Assembly (NCBI GenBank): GCA_003605055.1
Contig: QZKP01000073.1
Coordinates: 1 to 49,784, forward strand
Direction of reading: 5' to 3'
DNA length: 49,784 bases
Origin: Desulfarculus sp.
GTDB taxonomy: Bacteria; Desulfobacterota; Desulfarculia; Desulfarculales; Desulfarculaceae
Shown here: positions 7,210-15,289 of the stretch, piece by piece
How positions within the stretch are numbered: position 1 is the stretch's first letter
Layout of the letters: each line of letters begins with the position of its first letter
Program-made: the position numbers and the translations under genes
The notes under the pieces: generated by a model
Told to the model about the DNA's origin: nothing
Seen by the model: the letters and a program-made list of their open reading frames with translations, nothing else
The model's database searches: none

Positions 7210-7422
7210 ATGGGCGAGAAACGTGTAGCCCGCGTGACCGAGATCGTGGCCGCCAGCCCGGTGAGCTTTGACGACGCCATTAAGGTGGGCTTTGAGCGCG
7301 CCACCCGCACCCTGCGGGGCATCACCGGCCTGAAGGTCACCGAGCAGCGGGTGTCGGCGGACGAGGGCCAGATCTCCGAGTATCGGGTGCGCATGGAGGT
7401 CATCTTCGTCCTGGAGGCCTAG
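7210..7422 (+). CDS. dodecin family protein
   Basis: A 70-residue protein that matches dodecin over its length: the start VARVTEIVAASPVSFDDAIK, the helix ending ATRTLRGI, and the last strands EYRVRMEVIFVLEA. Dodecins form hollow dodecamers that store riboflavin, FMN or CoA. The central tryptophan that stacks on flavin (in the D-W-F-E-V type motif) is Gly40 here (GITGLKV), so flavin binding may differ. The ATG at 7210 has GAGGAGG about 6 bases upstream. The gene is divergent from the Fo operon. Confidence 0.85.
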   Translation: MGEKRVARVTEIVAASPVSFDDAIKVGFERATRTLRGITGLKVTEQRVSADEGQISEYRVRMEVIFVLEA

Positions 7423-7509
7423 GGGCGCCCGGACACCGCCTGGCCAAGGCCAGCGCCAGTTGGCCCGGCGCCCATTCCGTCAGGCCAAAGCGGGGAGCCG
7501 CGGCCGGCG

Positions 7510-8337
7510 GTGAGCAAGGCCCCATATGACCAGCTCTACATCTACGAGATAGCCGGCGACGCCCGGGCCCACACCAGGGGCCTGGGCGCGTCCTTTCTGG
7601 GCCTGTGGCTGGAGGGCGACACCAGCTTCGTCTTCTGCTCCGCCCCGGCCGATGAGGCCGTGCAGCGCCTGCTGGCCGCCGCGGGCCTGGTCCTGCGCCA
7701 GCGCCACCACCTGAGCTACGAGCAATGGCAGGGCGGCCTGGACCTGGAGCCCCTGGCCGTGGGCGACCTGTGGATCGCCCCGGCCTGGGACCCGGCCCCG
7801 GCCCCGCCGGGCCGGCGCCGCCTGGCCCTGGACCCGGGCCTGGTCTTCGGCTCGGGCCTGCACCCCACCACCCGCCACTGCCTGGACCTCCTCTGGCTGC
7901 GCCGCCAGGCCGGGCCCCTGGGCCGGGTCTTGGACCTGGGCTGCGGCACCGGCATCCTGGCCCTGGCCGCCGCGGCCTGGGGGGCCTCGGAGGTCATTGC
8001 CGTGGACCAGAACCCCCTGTGCGTGGCCACCACCCAGAACAACGCCCGGCTGAACGGCCTGGCCGTCGCCGTGCGCGAGGGCCCGGCCGCGGAGTTTCTG
8101 GACCGGCCGGCCGGGGTGGTGCTGGCCAATCTGCACTACCAGGTGCAGCAAGGGCTCTGGAGCCGGCCGCGGGACCTGGCCGGCTATCCTGACCTGATCC
8201 TCTCGGGCGTCATGCGCTCCCAGAAGGGGCCCCTGGAAGACCTGCTCCTCTCGCGGGGCTACGCCATCCTGGAGCGCCGGGAGGCGGAGTTCACCTGGTT
8301 CAGCCTCTGGGCGCGGCGGATTTGCTACAAAACCTAA
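7510..8337 (+). CDS. prmA: PrmA-like protein methyltransferase (ribosomal protein L11 methyltransferase family)
   Basis: An S-adenosylmethionine-dependent methyltransferase of 275 residues. The segment LDPGLVFGSGLHPTTRHCL is the family hallmark that precedes the Rossmann fold, and motif I is LDLGCGTGIL (from about residue 141). A motif IV-like NLHYQV appears near residue 212. PrmA trimethylates ribosomal protein L11; PrmA-like relatives methylate lysines of other proteins, so the exact target is not proven. The start is GTG at 7510 with only a weak ribosome binding site. N-terminal half matches the length expected for the substrate-binding domain. Confidence 0.82.
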   Translation: MSKAPYDQLYIYEIAGDARAHTRGLGASFLGLWLEGDTSFVFCSAPADEAVQRLLAAAGLVLRQRHHLSYEQWQGGLDLEPLAVGDLWIAPAWDPAPAPPGRRRLALDPGLVFGSGLHPTTRHCLDLLWLRRQAGPLGRVLDLGCGTGILALAAAAWGASEVIAVDQNPLCVATTQNNARLNGLAVAVREGPAAEFLDRPAGVVLANLHYQVQQGLWSRPRDLAGYPDLILSGVMRSQKGPLEDLLLSRGYAILERREAEFTWFSLWARRICYKT

Positions 8338-8367
8338 CGCCGGGCTCTTTTTCAATTAAGCAATGCT

Positions 8368-8398
8368 GTAGGGCGGGTTAGCGCAGCGTAACCCGCCT
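8368..8398. repeat. short palindromic repeat (GTAGGGCGGGTTAGCGC type), copy 1
   Basis: A 31-bp sequence identical to 8609-8639 and, inverted with one mismatch, to 31085-31115. It begins GTAGGGCGGGTTAGCGCAGC and folds on itself through GGCGGGTTA and TAACCCGCC. It behaves as a dispersed REP-like element. Confidence 0.85.
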
Positions 8399-8425
8399 TC
8401 TGCCTTAACCTGCCTTTCACGCCTT

Positions 8426-8586
8426 GGGTGGCCCGCCAGTTCTGCTGGCGAGGTTGCGCAGCGAAGCGGAGCAACAAGAGGTTGGGCGGGACGGCTGGAT
8501 TTAACTAGAGGCCCCGGTAGAGCGAGGCGGCGGGAGCAGACCCCTGGTGCCTGCGGCACCTCGACGGCGAAGCTGGCGGGCCACCC
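8426..8586. repeat. inverted repeat pair (14 bp) between the two palindromic repeats
   Basis: GGGTGGCCCGCCAG (8426-8439) recurs as its exact reverse complement at 8573-8586. A further palindrome, GTTGCGCAGCGAAGCGGAGC, lies inside. With the flanking 31-bp repeats this fills the 352-bp gap 8338-8689, in which I see no gene. Confidence 0.7.
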
Positions 8587-8608
8587 GGGCGGCGCCTGTA
8601 GGGCATGT

Positions 8609-8639
8609 GTAGGGCGGGTTAGCGCAGCGTAACCCGCCT
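8609..8639. repeat. short palindromic repeat (GTAGGGCGGGTTAGCGC type), copy 2
   Basis: Second identical copy of the 31-bp repeat, 241 bp from the first and in the same orientation. It ends about 50 bp before the PHP gene start. Confidence 0.85.
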
Positions 8640-8689
8640 CCCCCCTTTTCCCCTTTACCCCGCCTGCCCCGGGCGCTAGCCTTACCCCC

Positions 8690-9553
8690 ATGACCCTCAT
8701 CGACCTGCACACCCACACCACGGCCAGCGACGGCAGCCTGAGCCCGGCCGCCCTGGTGGCCGCGGCCCAGGAGGCCGGCCTGGCCGCGGTGGCCGTCACC
8801 GACCACGACAGCATCGCCGGCCTGGCCGAGGCCCTGGCCGCGGGCCAAGAGCGGGGCCTGGAGGTGGTGCCGGGGGTGGAGATCAGCCTGCAGCGGCCCG
8901 GCGGCGGCTCCATGCACCTGCTGGGGCTGTGGGTGGACCCTGAGGACCCGGGCCTGAACCAAGGCCTGGCCTGGCTGCAACGGGCCCGGGCCCAGCGCAA
9001 CCCGCGCATCGTGGACCGGCTCAACGGCCTGGGCGTGCCGCTGACCCTGGCCGAGGTGCAGGCCGCGGCCGCAGGCGGCCAGGTGGGGCGGCCGCACTTC
9101 GCCCAGGTGCTGGTGGACAAGGGCGTGGCGGCCAACCGTCAGGAGGCCTTTGGACGCTTCCTCAAGCGCGGGGCCCCGGCCTACGTGGACAAGGCCCGCT
9201 TCGCCCCGGCCCAGGGCCTGGCCCTACTCAGGGCGGCCGGCGGCCTGCCGGTCTTGGCCCATCCGGGGCTGTTGGATCTGCACCCGGCGGTGCTGGAGGA
9301 GCTTTTGCGGGAGCTGAAGGGGCTGGGCCTGGAGGGCCTGGAGGCCTATTACAGCGAGCACGACCCGGCCCTGGAGCGCCGCCTGCTGGGCCTGGCCGCC
9401 CGCCTGGAGTTGGCCGTGAGCGGGGGCAGCGACTTTCACGGCGGGCTCAAGCCCGACATCCGCCTGGGCACCGGCCTGGGCACCCTGCGGGTGCCGGCGG
9501 CGCTCTTGGCCGGGCTCAAGGCCCGGCGGAGGCGCATGCTGGCCGGAGCATAG
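8690..9553 (+). CDS. PHP domain metal-dependent phosphoesterase (RNase AM / TrpH-like)
   Basis: A 287-residue PHP-domain hydrolase. The metal-binding motifs are in order: DLHTHTTASDG (His7, His9), VTDHDSI, PGVEIS, GRPHFAQ, LAHPG and GGSDFHG near the C-terminus. This set and the length fit the YciV/TrpH group, whose E. coli member (RNase AM) removes 5' nucleotides from RNA and also acts on 3',5'-bisphosphate nucleotides. Substrate here is inferred from the family only. It is preceded by the repeat cluster 8368-8639 and is convergent with the next gene, with 6 bp between stops. Confidence 0.88.
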   Translation: MTLIDLHTHTTASDGSLSPAALVAAAQEAGLAAVAVTDHDSIAGLAEALAAGQERGLEVVPGVEISLQRPGGGSMHLLGLWVDPEDPGLNQGLAWLQRARAQRNPRIVDRLNGLGVPLTLAEVQAAAAGGQVGRPHFAQVLVDKGVAANRQEAFGRFLKRGAPAYVDKARFAPAQGLALLRAAGGLPVLAHPGLLDLHPAVLEELLRELKGLGLEGLEAYYSEHDPALERRLLGLAARLELAVSGGSDFHGGLKPDIRLGTGLGTLRVPAALLAGLKARRRRMLAGA

Positions 9554-9559
9554 GCCGGC

Positions 9560-9958
9560 CTACTGCGGCCACTCGAAGACGATCTGCTTGAGCAGCATGG
9601 GGTCTATGGAGCCCTGCTGCTCCTGGCCGCTGACGGGGTTGCGCCGGCGGAACTGTATCTGCTCGCCCTGGCCCACGGCCAGGGGGCCCATGACCACGAA
9701 GCGCTCGCCCTTGGTGGTGGTCAGCTCCAGGCTGTCGCCGTCGGCCAGGCGGGTCAGGCTCTTGACCTCGCTCAGGGGCAGGCGCAGCTCGGTGTCCTGG
9801 TACTGGCAGAAAAAGGTGTCCATGAGGTTAATGAACTCCGCCACCTCTATGCGCTGGCCCTGCATGTCCACCAGGTAGCCGGCGGGGCTGGCGGCCGCGG
9901 CCGGCCCGGCCAGGGCCAGTCCCAGGCACAGCGCCAGGGCGCAGACTAGCCTCTTCAT
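9560..9958 (-). CDS. secreted protein of unknown function
   Basis: A 132-residue protein with a clear signal peptide (MKRLVCALALCLGLALAGPAA then an Ala-rich cleavage region). The mature part is mostly beta-like, with a central strand set around ELRLPLSEVKSLTRL and LELTTTKGERFVV. No domain is recognised with certainty. AAGGAGGG lies about 8 bases before the ATG. Both neighbours run on the plus strand, so it is transcribed alone. Confidence 0.72.
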   Translation of the reverse strand: MKRLVCALALCLGLALAGPAAAASPAGYLVDMQGQRIEVAEFINLMDTFFCQYQDTELRLPLSEVKSLTRLADGDSLELTTTKGERFVVMGPLAVGQGEQIQFRRRNPVSGQEQQGSIDPMLLKQIVFEWPQ

Positions 9959-10116
9959 CGCCCGCCCTCCTTTTTCAGCGGCCGGCCTCCATCGGCCGGA
10001 GATTTAGACTAGCACGCCCGGCCGGGCCCGGGACAGGCCCTTGGCGGCTTGCGCCGGCCGGGACGCCTCCTCTAACATGAAAGGCGATCCAGGCGGCCCC
10101 AACCCCGGAGGTGGCG

Positions 10117-10908
10117 ATGTTGTTGAGGGTGCTGGGCTCAGGCACCTGCGAGCTGCGGCAAGAGCGCTCCGCGCCGGCCTATCTGGTGGAGGCCGGGGCC
10201 GCGGCCCTCATGCTGGACCTGGGCCAGGGGGCCTGGCGCCGGCTGCTGGAGGCCGGCCGCGACCCGGCCGGCCTGAGCGGCGTGCTCATCTCCCACCCCC
10301 ACCCGGACCATGTGAGCGACCTGGTCCCGCTGCTGTTCGCCCTGAACTACGCCCCCCACATGGCCGCGGCGCGCCTGGCGCTGCTGGCCCATCCGGGCCT
10401 GGCCCGGGTGCTGCAGGGCCTGACGGCGGCCTTTGGCCCGTGGCTGGAGCCGCCGGAGCGGGCCCTGGAGCGCCGCTGGCTGGCCCCCGGCCAGGAGACC
10501 TCCCTGGGCGGGGTGCGCATCCTGGCCGCCGCGGCCGCGCACCACCCGCACAGCCTGGCCTTCCGCCTGGAGCATGAAGGCGCGGTCCTGGTGTACCTGG
10601 GCGACAGCGAGGCCTCCCCGTCGCTGGCCCGCTTCGCCTCCGGGGCCGGGCTGCTCATCTGCCACTGCGCGGGCAGCGACCAGCGGCCCAGGCCCGGCCA
10701 CCTCCACCCGGCCGCCTGCGGCCGCCTGGCCGCCGCGGCCGGCGCGCGGGCCCTGCTCCTGAGCCACTTCTATCGCGACGTGGACCCCGAGCAGGCCGCG
10801 GCCTCGGCGGCGGAGCACTTCTCCGGCGCGGTCTGGGCGGCCAGCGACCACCTGGAGCTGGTCCTGGGGCCGGGGTCAATGGACCAGGCCGAATCATGTG
10901 CGACCTAG
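10117..10908 (+). CDS. metallo-beta-lactamase fold hydrolase (RNase Z-like)
   Basis: A 263-residue metallo-beta-lactamase fold protein. The HxHxDH metal motif is HPHPDH (residues 60-65). Later metal ligands are probably in AHHPHSLAFRLE, YLGDSEAS and SHFYRD. The short first strand VLGSGTCELRQERSAPAYLVE is typical for the RNase Z/arylsulfatase-like group (GSGT..P.R..P). Whether it processes tRNA 3' ends or is a generic hydrolase cannot be settled; the RNase Z exosite arm is not evident. I prefer ATG at 10117, five bases after GGAGG, over GTG at 10111. Confidence 0.8.
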   Translation: MLLRVLGSGTCELRQERSAPAYLVEAGAAALMLDLGQGAWRRLLEAGRDPAGLSGVLISHPHPDHVSDLVPLLFALNYAPHMAAARLALLAHPGLARVLQGLTAAFGPWLEPPERALERRWLAPGQETSLGGVRILAAAAAHHPHSLAFRLEHEGAVLVYLGDSEASPSLARFASGAGLLICHCAGSDQRPRPGHLHPAACGRLAAAAGARALLLSHFYRDVDPEQAAASAAEHFSGAVWAASDHLELVLGPGSMDQAESCAT

Positions 10909-11164
10909 TCCCGGGAAATTCAGGAAATTTTAGATAAAACCATCCGCTCGGTCCTTGACTTGGCGCGCCGGGTTTTGCTAACGTTCACCCAGTCGCAGCT
11001 TCTTTATAGCTACTGTGCGCCGGTATCCGACATCGGGCCCCGGGATTGCTATGCGCCGCGGCCGGGGCCCGGCGCTGGGCGGCGCAACAAGGGCTTGCCA
11101 AACCCATAAGTTGCGGGGCAAAATCAAAAGACTCCAGTCACCAGGCCTCCGCTAGAGGGACGTT

Positions 11165-11656
11165 ATGAAAAGCAAGGTGTTGATTCCGGTGGACACGGCC
11201 CGCAACTCCCTGACCGCCGAGGAGTATGCCATAAGGCTCAACTGGCGCATGCCCTTGCAAGTAACCCTGCTCAACGTGCTCAACACCACCCGCCTGGAGC
11301 AGCACGGCATCAGCCCCGACGACCAGGAGCGCATCAAGAACGCCATGCGCAAAAGGGCCGAGGGCGTATTGGCCGAAGCCGCCGCGGCCTTTCAGAAGGC
11401 CGAGGTGGATTACGAGACCGTGGTGGAGGAGGGCGCCCCGGCCGCAACGATCTGCCGGGTGGCCGAGGCCGGCGGCTATGACATGGTCATCCTGCCCCAG
11501 AGCGGCTACAGCGAACTGGAAGAGATCCTGGGGGGCAGCGTGGTGCACAACGTGCTGTGGAAATGCGCCACGCCGGTGCTGCTGGTCAAGCACACGGCGG
11601 AGCAACTGGAGGCCCAGCGCACGAAGCTGGCCCAAGGCGAACTGCTGCCCCGCTAG
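11165..11656 (+). CDS. universal stress protein (UspA family)
   Basis: A 163-residue single-domain Usp. It starts with the strand KVLIPVDTARNS and ends with the family's strand ATPVLLVKH. The ATP-binding loop is only partly kept: SGYSELEEILGGSVVHNVL in place of the usual G-x-x-G-x9-G-S/T. It is followed by a TRAP transporter operon 208 bp away on the same strand; Usp genes are often tied to TRAP systems (as TeaD to TeaABC), so a regulatory role on uptake is a fair inference. Confidence 0.85.
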   Translation: MKSKVLIPVDTARNSLTAEEYAIRLNWRMPLQVTLLNVLNTTRLEQHGISPDDQERIKNAMRKRAEGVLAEAAAAFQKAEVDYETVVEEGAPAATICRVAEAGGYDMVILPQSGYSELEEILGGSVVHNVLWKCATPVLLVKHTAEQLEAQRTKLAQGELLPR

Positions 11657-11864
11657 GCCCCGTCCCCATCGGAGCCGGCGGAGCATTGATCACCAACATC
11701 CTAGAAGGCATGAGGACCCGGGAAGGAGGTGTTGGCAGCACAGGGTGAAAACTCTGCCGGTGTTCAGCGGCCGGACCCCGCGGGGCGGGCGGCGCGGCGC
11801 CGGACAGGGAAGCCTGAGGAACCATCATTAGTGGAAAAGCGAAGCCTAGCAATAGGGAGGGGTT

Positions 11865-12917
11865 ATGCGTCTATCCAAGGTTCTTTTGGTTCTGGTGGTG
11901 GCTCTGGCGGCCGTGGCCCTGGTGATCCCAGCCATGGCGGCGAAGCCCTCGCTGGAGAAGTGGAAACCGGCCTTCGACTATTCCAAGGCCAAGTATAAGA
12001 TCAAGGTCAGCAACGTCAGCCATCCCGCCATCAAGGGCGTGTACGCCGGGTTTGCCATCCGCGACGCCCTCTGGAAGGCCACCAAGGGGCAGATCTACTT
12101 CGAATACCTGCCCTTCTCCATGCTGGGCGGCGAGGTGGAGGTGCTCAACCAGCTGCAGATGGGCGCCATCCAGGGCATGAGCGTGTCCTCGGTGGCCTCC
12201 ACCAACCTGGGCCCCCGCATGGGCCTGGTCAACCTGCCCTTCCTGGTGGACACCTACGAAAAGCTGGAGAAGTTCATCGGCAACAAGAAGCTGTTCCAGC
12301 ACTACCTGGACGGCATGGAGCACCAGGGCATCATGGGCCTGTCCATCACTGGCTACGGCCAGTACGGCTGGGCCACCACCATCCCGGTGAAGAACATCGC
12401 CGACGCCAAGAAGGTGAAGTTCCGCATCGCCGAGGCGGCGGTGAACAAGATGCTCTACAAGGCCTGGGGCTTCAACCCGGTGGTTATGCCCTGGCCGGAC
12501 GTGCCCACCGCCCTCAAGCAGGGCGTCATCACCGGCCTGGACCACACCCTGCTGGTGTGCTACCTGACCAAGAAGTTCGAAGTGGCCAAGAACTTCACCC
12601 CCATCAACTACGCCCAGGGCCTGTTCATCTGGGTCTTCAACAAGAAGTGGTTCAAGACCCTGCCGGCCGACCTGCAGAAGACCTTCGTGCAGGTGGTCGT
12701 GGAGCAGGCCGCCATCTACCGCGCCCAGACCAAGACCCAGGAGATGGACTCCAAGAAGGGGGCCATGACCAAAGAGGGCGTGAAGTTCTGGGAGCTGAGC
12801 AAGCAGGACCTGGACACCTTGCGCAAACAGGGCGACGTGGTGCACAAGGAGTTCGCCAAGGAGATCGGCGCCCCGTACCTCAAGCAGGTGCAGGATTTCC
12901 TGGGCTACAAGCCCTAA
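11865..12917 (+). CDS. dctP: TRAP transporter solute-binding protein (DctP family)
   Basis: A 350-residue periplasmic binding protein with a signal peptide (hydrophobic residues 6-22, cleavage after AMA near residue 25). The DctP fold features include GGEVEVLNQLQMGAIQG near residue 90 and KFRIAEAAVNKML, where the Arg of the R-I/V motif usually clamps the substrate carboxylate. The ligand is therefore probably an organic acid, but which one is not visible. It has a strong AGGGAGG ribosome binding site and is followed after 132 bp by the two membrane subunits. Two hairpins in that gap fit higher expression of the binding protein than of the membrane part. Confidence 0.92.
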   Translation: MRLSKVLLVLVVALAAVALVIPAMAAKPSLEKWKPAFDYSKAKYKIKVSNVSHPAIKGVYAGFAIRDALWKATKGQIYFEYLPFSMLGGEVEVLNQLQMGAIQGMSVSSVASTNLGPRMGLVNLPFLVDTYEKLEKFIGNKKLFQHYLDGMEHQGIMGLSITGYGQYGWATTIPVKNIADAKKVKFRIAEAAVNKMLYKAWGFNPVVMPWPDVPTALKQGVITGLDHTLLVCYLTKKFEVAKNFTPINYAQGLFIWVFNKKWFKTLPADLQKTFVQVVVEQAAIYRAQTKTQEMDSKKGAMTKEGVKFWELSKQDLDTLRKQGDVVHKEFAKEIGAPYLKQVQDFLGYKP

Positions 12918-12940
12918 ACCTTCACTTACGGCGGGTTCCG

Positions 12941-12960
12941 GGCCGGGGTTCGCCCCGGCC
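12941..12960 (+). terminator. GC hairpin after dctP (attenuator or mRNA stabiliser)
   Basis: A perfect 8-bp stem, GGCCGGGG and CCCCGGCC, with a TTCG tetraloop, 23 bases after the dctP stop. No T-run follows, so it is more likely a partial terminator or 3' stabilising structure than a full stop. Confidence 0.55.
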
Positions 12961-12982
12961 TGGGCCTTGCTTGAACTCCCAT

Positions 12983-13006
12983 CCGCCCGCCGCTGGAGGC
13001 GGGCGG
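12983..13006 (+). terminator. second GC hairpin between dctP and dctQ
   Basis: A 9-bp perfect stem, CCGCCCGCC with GGCGGGCGG and loop GCTGGA, in the 132-bp gap between dctP and dctQ. Followed by AAAGAGG, not by T residues. Confidence 0.5.
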
Positions 13007-13049
13007 AAAGAGGCCTGACCAGGGGGCGAAGCGCGGGGAAGGAACGGCG

Positions 13050-13712
13050 ATGAGTCAAGAGCGGATTTTCTGGTTTGGCTGGGCGGCTGCGGCCTGCATC
13101 GCGGCGGCGGGGGTGGCGGGCTTCCTCTACCTGCGCCTGGCGGGCCTGGCCTGGACCGCCATCGGCGCCTACCTCCTGTTCATGCTGCTGGCGGCCTTCA
13201 CCGGCAACTGGAGCCGCTTTCTGCTCTTCCAAGACCGGGGCCTGACCTGGTTCGAGGACTGGACCCTGTACGTGGCGGTGATGATCGGCCTGATCTCGTT
13301 GTTCGTCAACGTGGTGCTGCGCTACGTCTTCCACTACTCCCTGGCCTGGTCCGAGGAGATGATCCGGGAGATCATCATCTACACCACCTTCATCGGCCTG
13401 GCCCCGGCCATCAAGAACCGCTCCATGATCACCATTGACGCCCTGGTGCAGTTGGTGCCCCGCCTGCGCCAGCCCCTGGTCTACTTCAGCCACCTGTCGG
13501 TGCTGCTGTTCTCGGTGATCATCACCAAGCTGGGCGTGGACATGGCCGTCTTGCAGGAGCAGACCTCCCAGAAGACCATCATCATGGAGATACCCCTGGT
13601 GCTGCTGTACTGCATCCTGCCCCTGATGGGCGCCACCATGGGCATCCGCACCATCCAGGTCCTGTGGTGGGACTTCCAGAAAAACCGGGCCTCGGCCCAG
13701 GTGAGCGGATAG
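13050..13712 (+). CDS. dctQ: TRAP transporter small membrane subunit (DctQ)
   Basis: A 220-residue membrane protein. It has an N-terminal pair of hydrophobic helices (about residues 9-27 and 32-50) that most DctQ proteins lack, then the four-helix DctQ core starting at LTWFEDWTLYVAVMIGL. The core contains the conserved LRYVFHYSLAWSEEMIRE segment, typical of DctQ, and ends before a basic tail. The extra helices make it longer than the common 160-180 residues. It lies 15 bp before dctM and forms the transport unit with it. Confidence 0.88.
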   Translation: MSQERIFWFGWAAAACIAAAGVAGFLYLRLAGLAWTAIGAYLLFMLLAAFTGNWSRFLLFQDRGLTWFEDWTLYVAVMIGLISLFVNVVLRYVFHYSLAWSEEMIREIIIYTTFIGLAPAIKNRSMITIDALVQLVPRLRQPLVYFSHLSVLLFSVIITKLGVDMAVLQEQTSQKTIIMEIPLVLLYCILPLMGATMGIRTIQVLWWDFQKNRASAQVSG

Positions 13713-13727
13713 GAGGCGGGGGCAGCC

Positions 13728-15026
13728 ATGGAAATCAGCTACGCCATCGTCATCCTGGTGCTCCTGGGGGCCATGGCCGCCACGGTGCCGGTGTTCCTCT
13801 GCCTGTTCTTCACCGCGGTGGCGGGCTTTTTGCTCTTCACCGACCTGCCGCTTTTGGTCCTGGCCCAGAGCCTGTTCCGCTCCATGGACAACTTCGCCCT
13901 GGTGGTGGTGCTGTTCTTCATCCTCTGCGGCAACATCATGACCAGCGGCTCCATCGTCACCAAGCTGATCCGCTTCGCCAACGTGGTGGTGGGCTGGCTG
14001 CCCGGCGGCCTGGCCATGGCCGGGATTTTGGCCTGCGGCCTGTTCGGGGCCATCAGCGGCTCCACCGTGGCCACGGTGGTGGCCATCGGCGGATTCATGA
14101 TCCCGGCCCTGATAACCAACAAATACGACCTGCGCTTCTCGGTGGGCGTTATGACCACGGCCCCCAACCTGGGGGTGATCATCCCGCCTTCCATCAGCAT
14201 GATCCTCTATTCCATGATCAGCGCCGTGTCCCTGGAGGGCCTGTTCCTCACCGGCTTTTTGCCCGGCATCCTGATCATGGCCGGCATGTGCGCCTACTCC
14301 TATATCTGGGCGGTGCGCCACCCCGGCTTCATCCAGGCCCCCAAGCCCACCTGGAACGAGGCCTGGGCGGCCTTCAAGGACGGCTTCTGGGCCCTGATGC
14401 TGCCAGTGATCATCTTCGGCGGCATCTTCAGCGGGGCCTTCACCGCCAACGAGGCGGCGGTGGTGGCCTGCGTGTACGCCTTCGCCGTGGAGCTGTTCAT
14501 CCACAAGGGCATGAAGTACGCCACGGTCAAGAAGGTGATGATCAACTCGGCGGTGACCAGCGCCACCCTGCTCATCATCGTGGCCGGGGCCACCTGCTTC
14601 GGCCGCTACCTGACCTTCGAGGCCATCCCGGCCAAGATCAGCGAAGCGGTGGTGGCCTCCATCAAGGAGCCCTGGATGTTCCTGATGGTGATCAACGTCC
14701 TGCTGTTGATCATCGGCATGTTCATGGACATCATCAGCGCCACCCTGATCCTGGGGCCCATCTTCCTGCCCATGCTCAGCTACTACGGCGTCAACCCGGT
14801 GCACTTCGGCCTGTTGATGACCGTGAACCTGGCCATCGGCTACTGCACGCCGCCCCTGGGGGTGAGCCTGTACATCACCGGGGCCATGGTCAACAAGGAC
14901 CTGGTGTACGTCTCCCGGGCGGTGCTGCCCTGGGTCACCATCCAGATCGCGGTGCTGATGCTCCTGACCTACTGGCCCGACGCGGTGCTCTGGCTGCCCC
15001 GGCTGGTGGGCTGGAACGTGGACTAG
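13728..15026 (+). CDS. dctM: TRAP transporter large membrane subunit (DctM)
   Basis: A 432-residue permease with about 12 helices, the standard DctM length. Family motifs are seen: GNIMTSGSI near residue 68, AISGSTVATVVAIG, then PPSISMILYSMIS, GGIFSGAFTANEAAVVA and the late TPPLGVSLYI. Together with DctQ and DctP it imports a carboxylate-like solute using an ion gradient. In an organism with a likely Na+-type ATP synthase, Na+ coupling fits, as in known TRAP systems. A strong terminator follows 20 bp after the stop. Confidence 0.95.
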   Translation: MEISYAIVILVLLGAMAATVPVFLCLFFTAVAGFLLFTDLPLLVLAQSLFRSMDNFALVVVLFFILCGNIMTSGSIVTKLIRFANVVVGWLPGGLAMAGILACGLFGAISGSTVATVVAIGGFMIPALITNKYDLRFSVGVMTTAPNLGVIIPPSISMILYSMISAVSLEGLFLTGFLPGILIMAGMCAYSYIWAVRHPGFIQAPKPTWNEAWAAFKDGFWALMLPVIIFGGIFSGAFTANEAAVVACVYAFAVELFIHKGMKYATVKKVMINSAVTSATLLIIVAGATCFGRYLTFEAIPAKISEAVVASIKEPWMFLMVINVLLLIIGMFMDIISATLILGPIFLPMLSYYGVNPVHFGLLMTVNLAIGYCTPPLGVSLYITGAMVNKDLVYVSRAVLPWVTIQIAVLMLLTYWPDAVLWLPRLVGWNVD

Positions 15027-15045
15027 CCCGGCTTCGGCCGCGCGC

Positions 15046-15077
15046 GGCGCCCGCCAATCGGCGGGCGCCTTGCTTTT
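15046..15077 (+). terminator. Rho-independent terminator of the TRAP operon
   Basis: A perfect 10-bp stem, GGCGCCCGCC and GGCGGGCGCC, with loop AATC and a following TTGCTTTT. It separates the dctPQM transcript from the ilv promoter. Confidence 0.88.
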
Positions 15078-15107
15078 GGGGGCCGCCAAAAAAACGCGGG
15101 GCCTCAG

Positions 15108-15136
15108 TTGACAAGCCTCCTGAGCGGTGATAGAGG
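15108..15136 (+). promoter_or_regulatory. predicted sigma70 promoter of the ilv-leu operon
   Basis: Consensus -35 TTGACA (15108-15113), a 17-base spacer and TAGAGG (15131-15136) as a weak -10. It sits 31 bases before the leader peptide ATG and directly after the TRAP terminator. Confidence 0.6.
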
Positions 15137-15166
15137 TTTATCGTTCCGATTTCAAGGAGGATACTC

Positions 15167-15289
15167 ATGAGGCGAAAAACCCGAGCTAGTCAGGCCGCCA
15201 TGGCTGCCACGTCCTTCTCCTGCCGTCCCGCCTCCTGCCTTATCGCCATCCTCGGCGTAGTAGTATCCTTGATTCTCCTGCCCCTGTAG
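15167..15289 (+). CDS. ilvL: ilv operon leader peptide (attenuation)
   Basis: A 40-codon reading frame with a strong AAGGAGG six bases upstream. The last half is packed with branched-chain residues: CLIAILGVVVSLILLPL followed by TAG, so 11 of the last 17 residues are Ile, Val or Leu. Three GTA valine codons in a row (15257-15265), plus CTT, TTG and ATT, are rare choices in this GC-rich genome, as expected where ribosome stalling is the signal. A short hairpin, GCCCC-TGTA-GGGGC (15280-15293), covers the stop codon. It has no other apparent role, and its position directly before ilvD marks it as a sensor of charged Ile/Val/Leu tRNA. An alternative start is ATG at 15200. Confidence 0.82.
   Translation: MRRKTRASQAAMAATSFSCRPASCLIAILGVVVSLILLPL

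Noticed and set aside
11657..11864. Possible 12-codon peptide (ATG at about 11710) between usp and dctP
   Set aside because: Too short, no amino acid bias, and its ribosome-binding-like GGAAGGAGG lies inside the frame rather than before it.
11871..15089. Very long minus-strand open frame (over 1000 codons) opposite the TRAP genes
   Set aside because: A frame shadow of high-GC coding DNA on the plus strand. The composition is His/Gly/Gln-rich and there is no domain; TRAP genes have clear starts, ribosome binding sites and a terminator.
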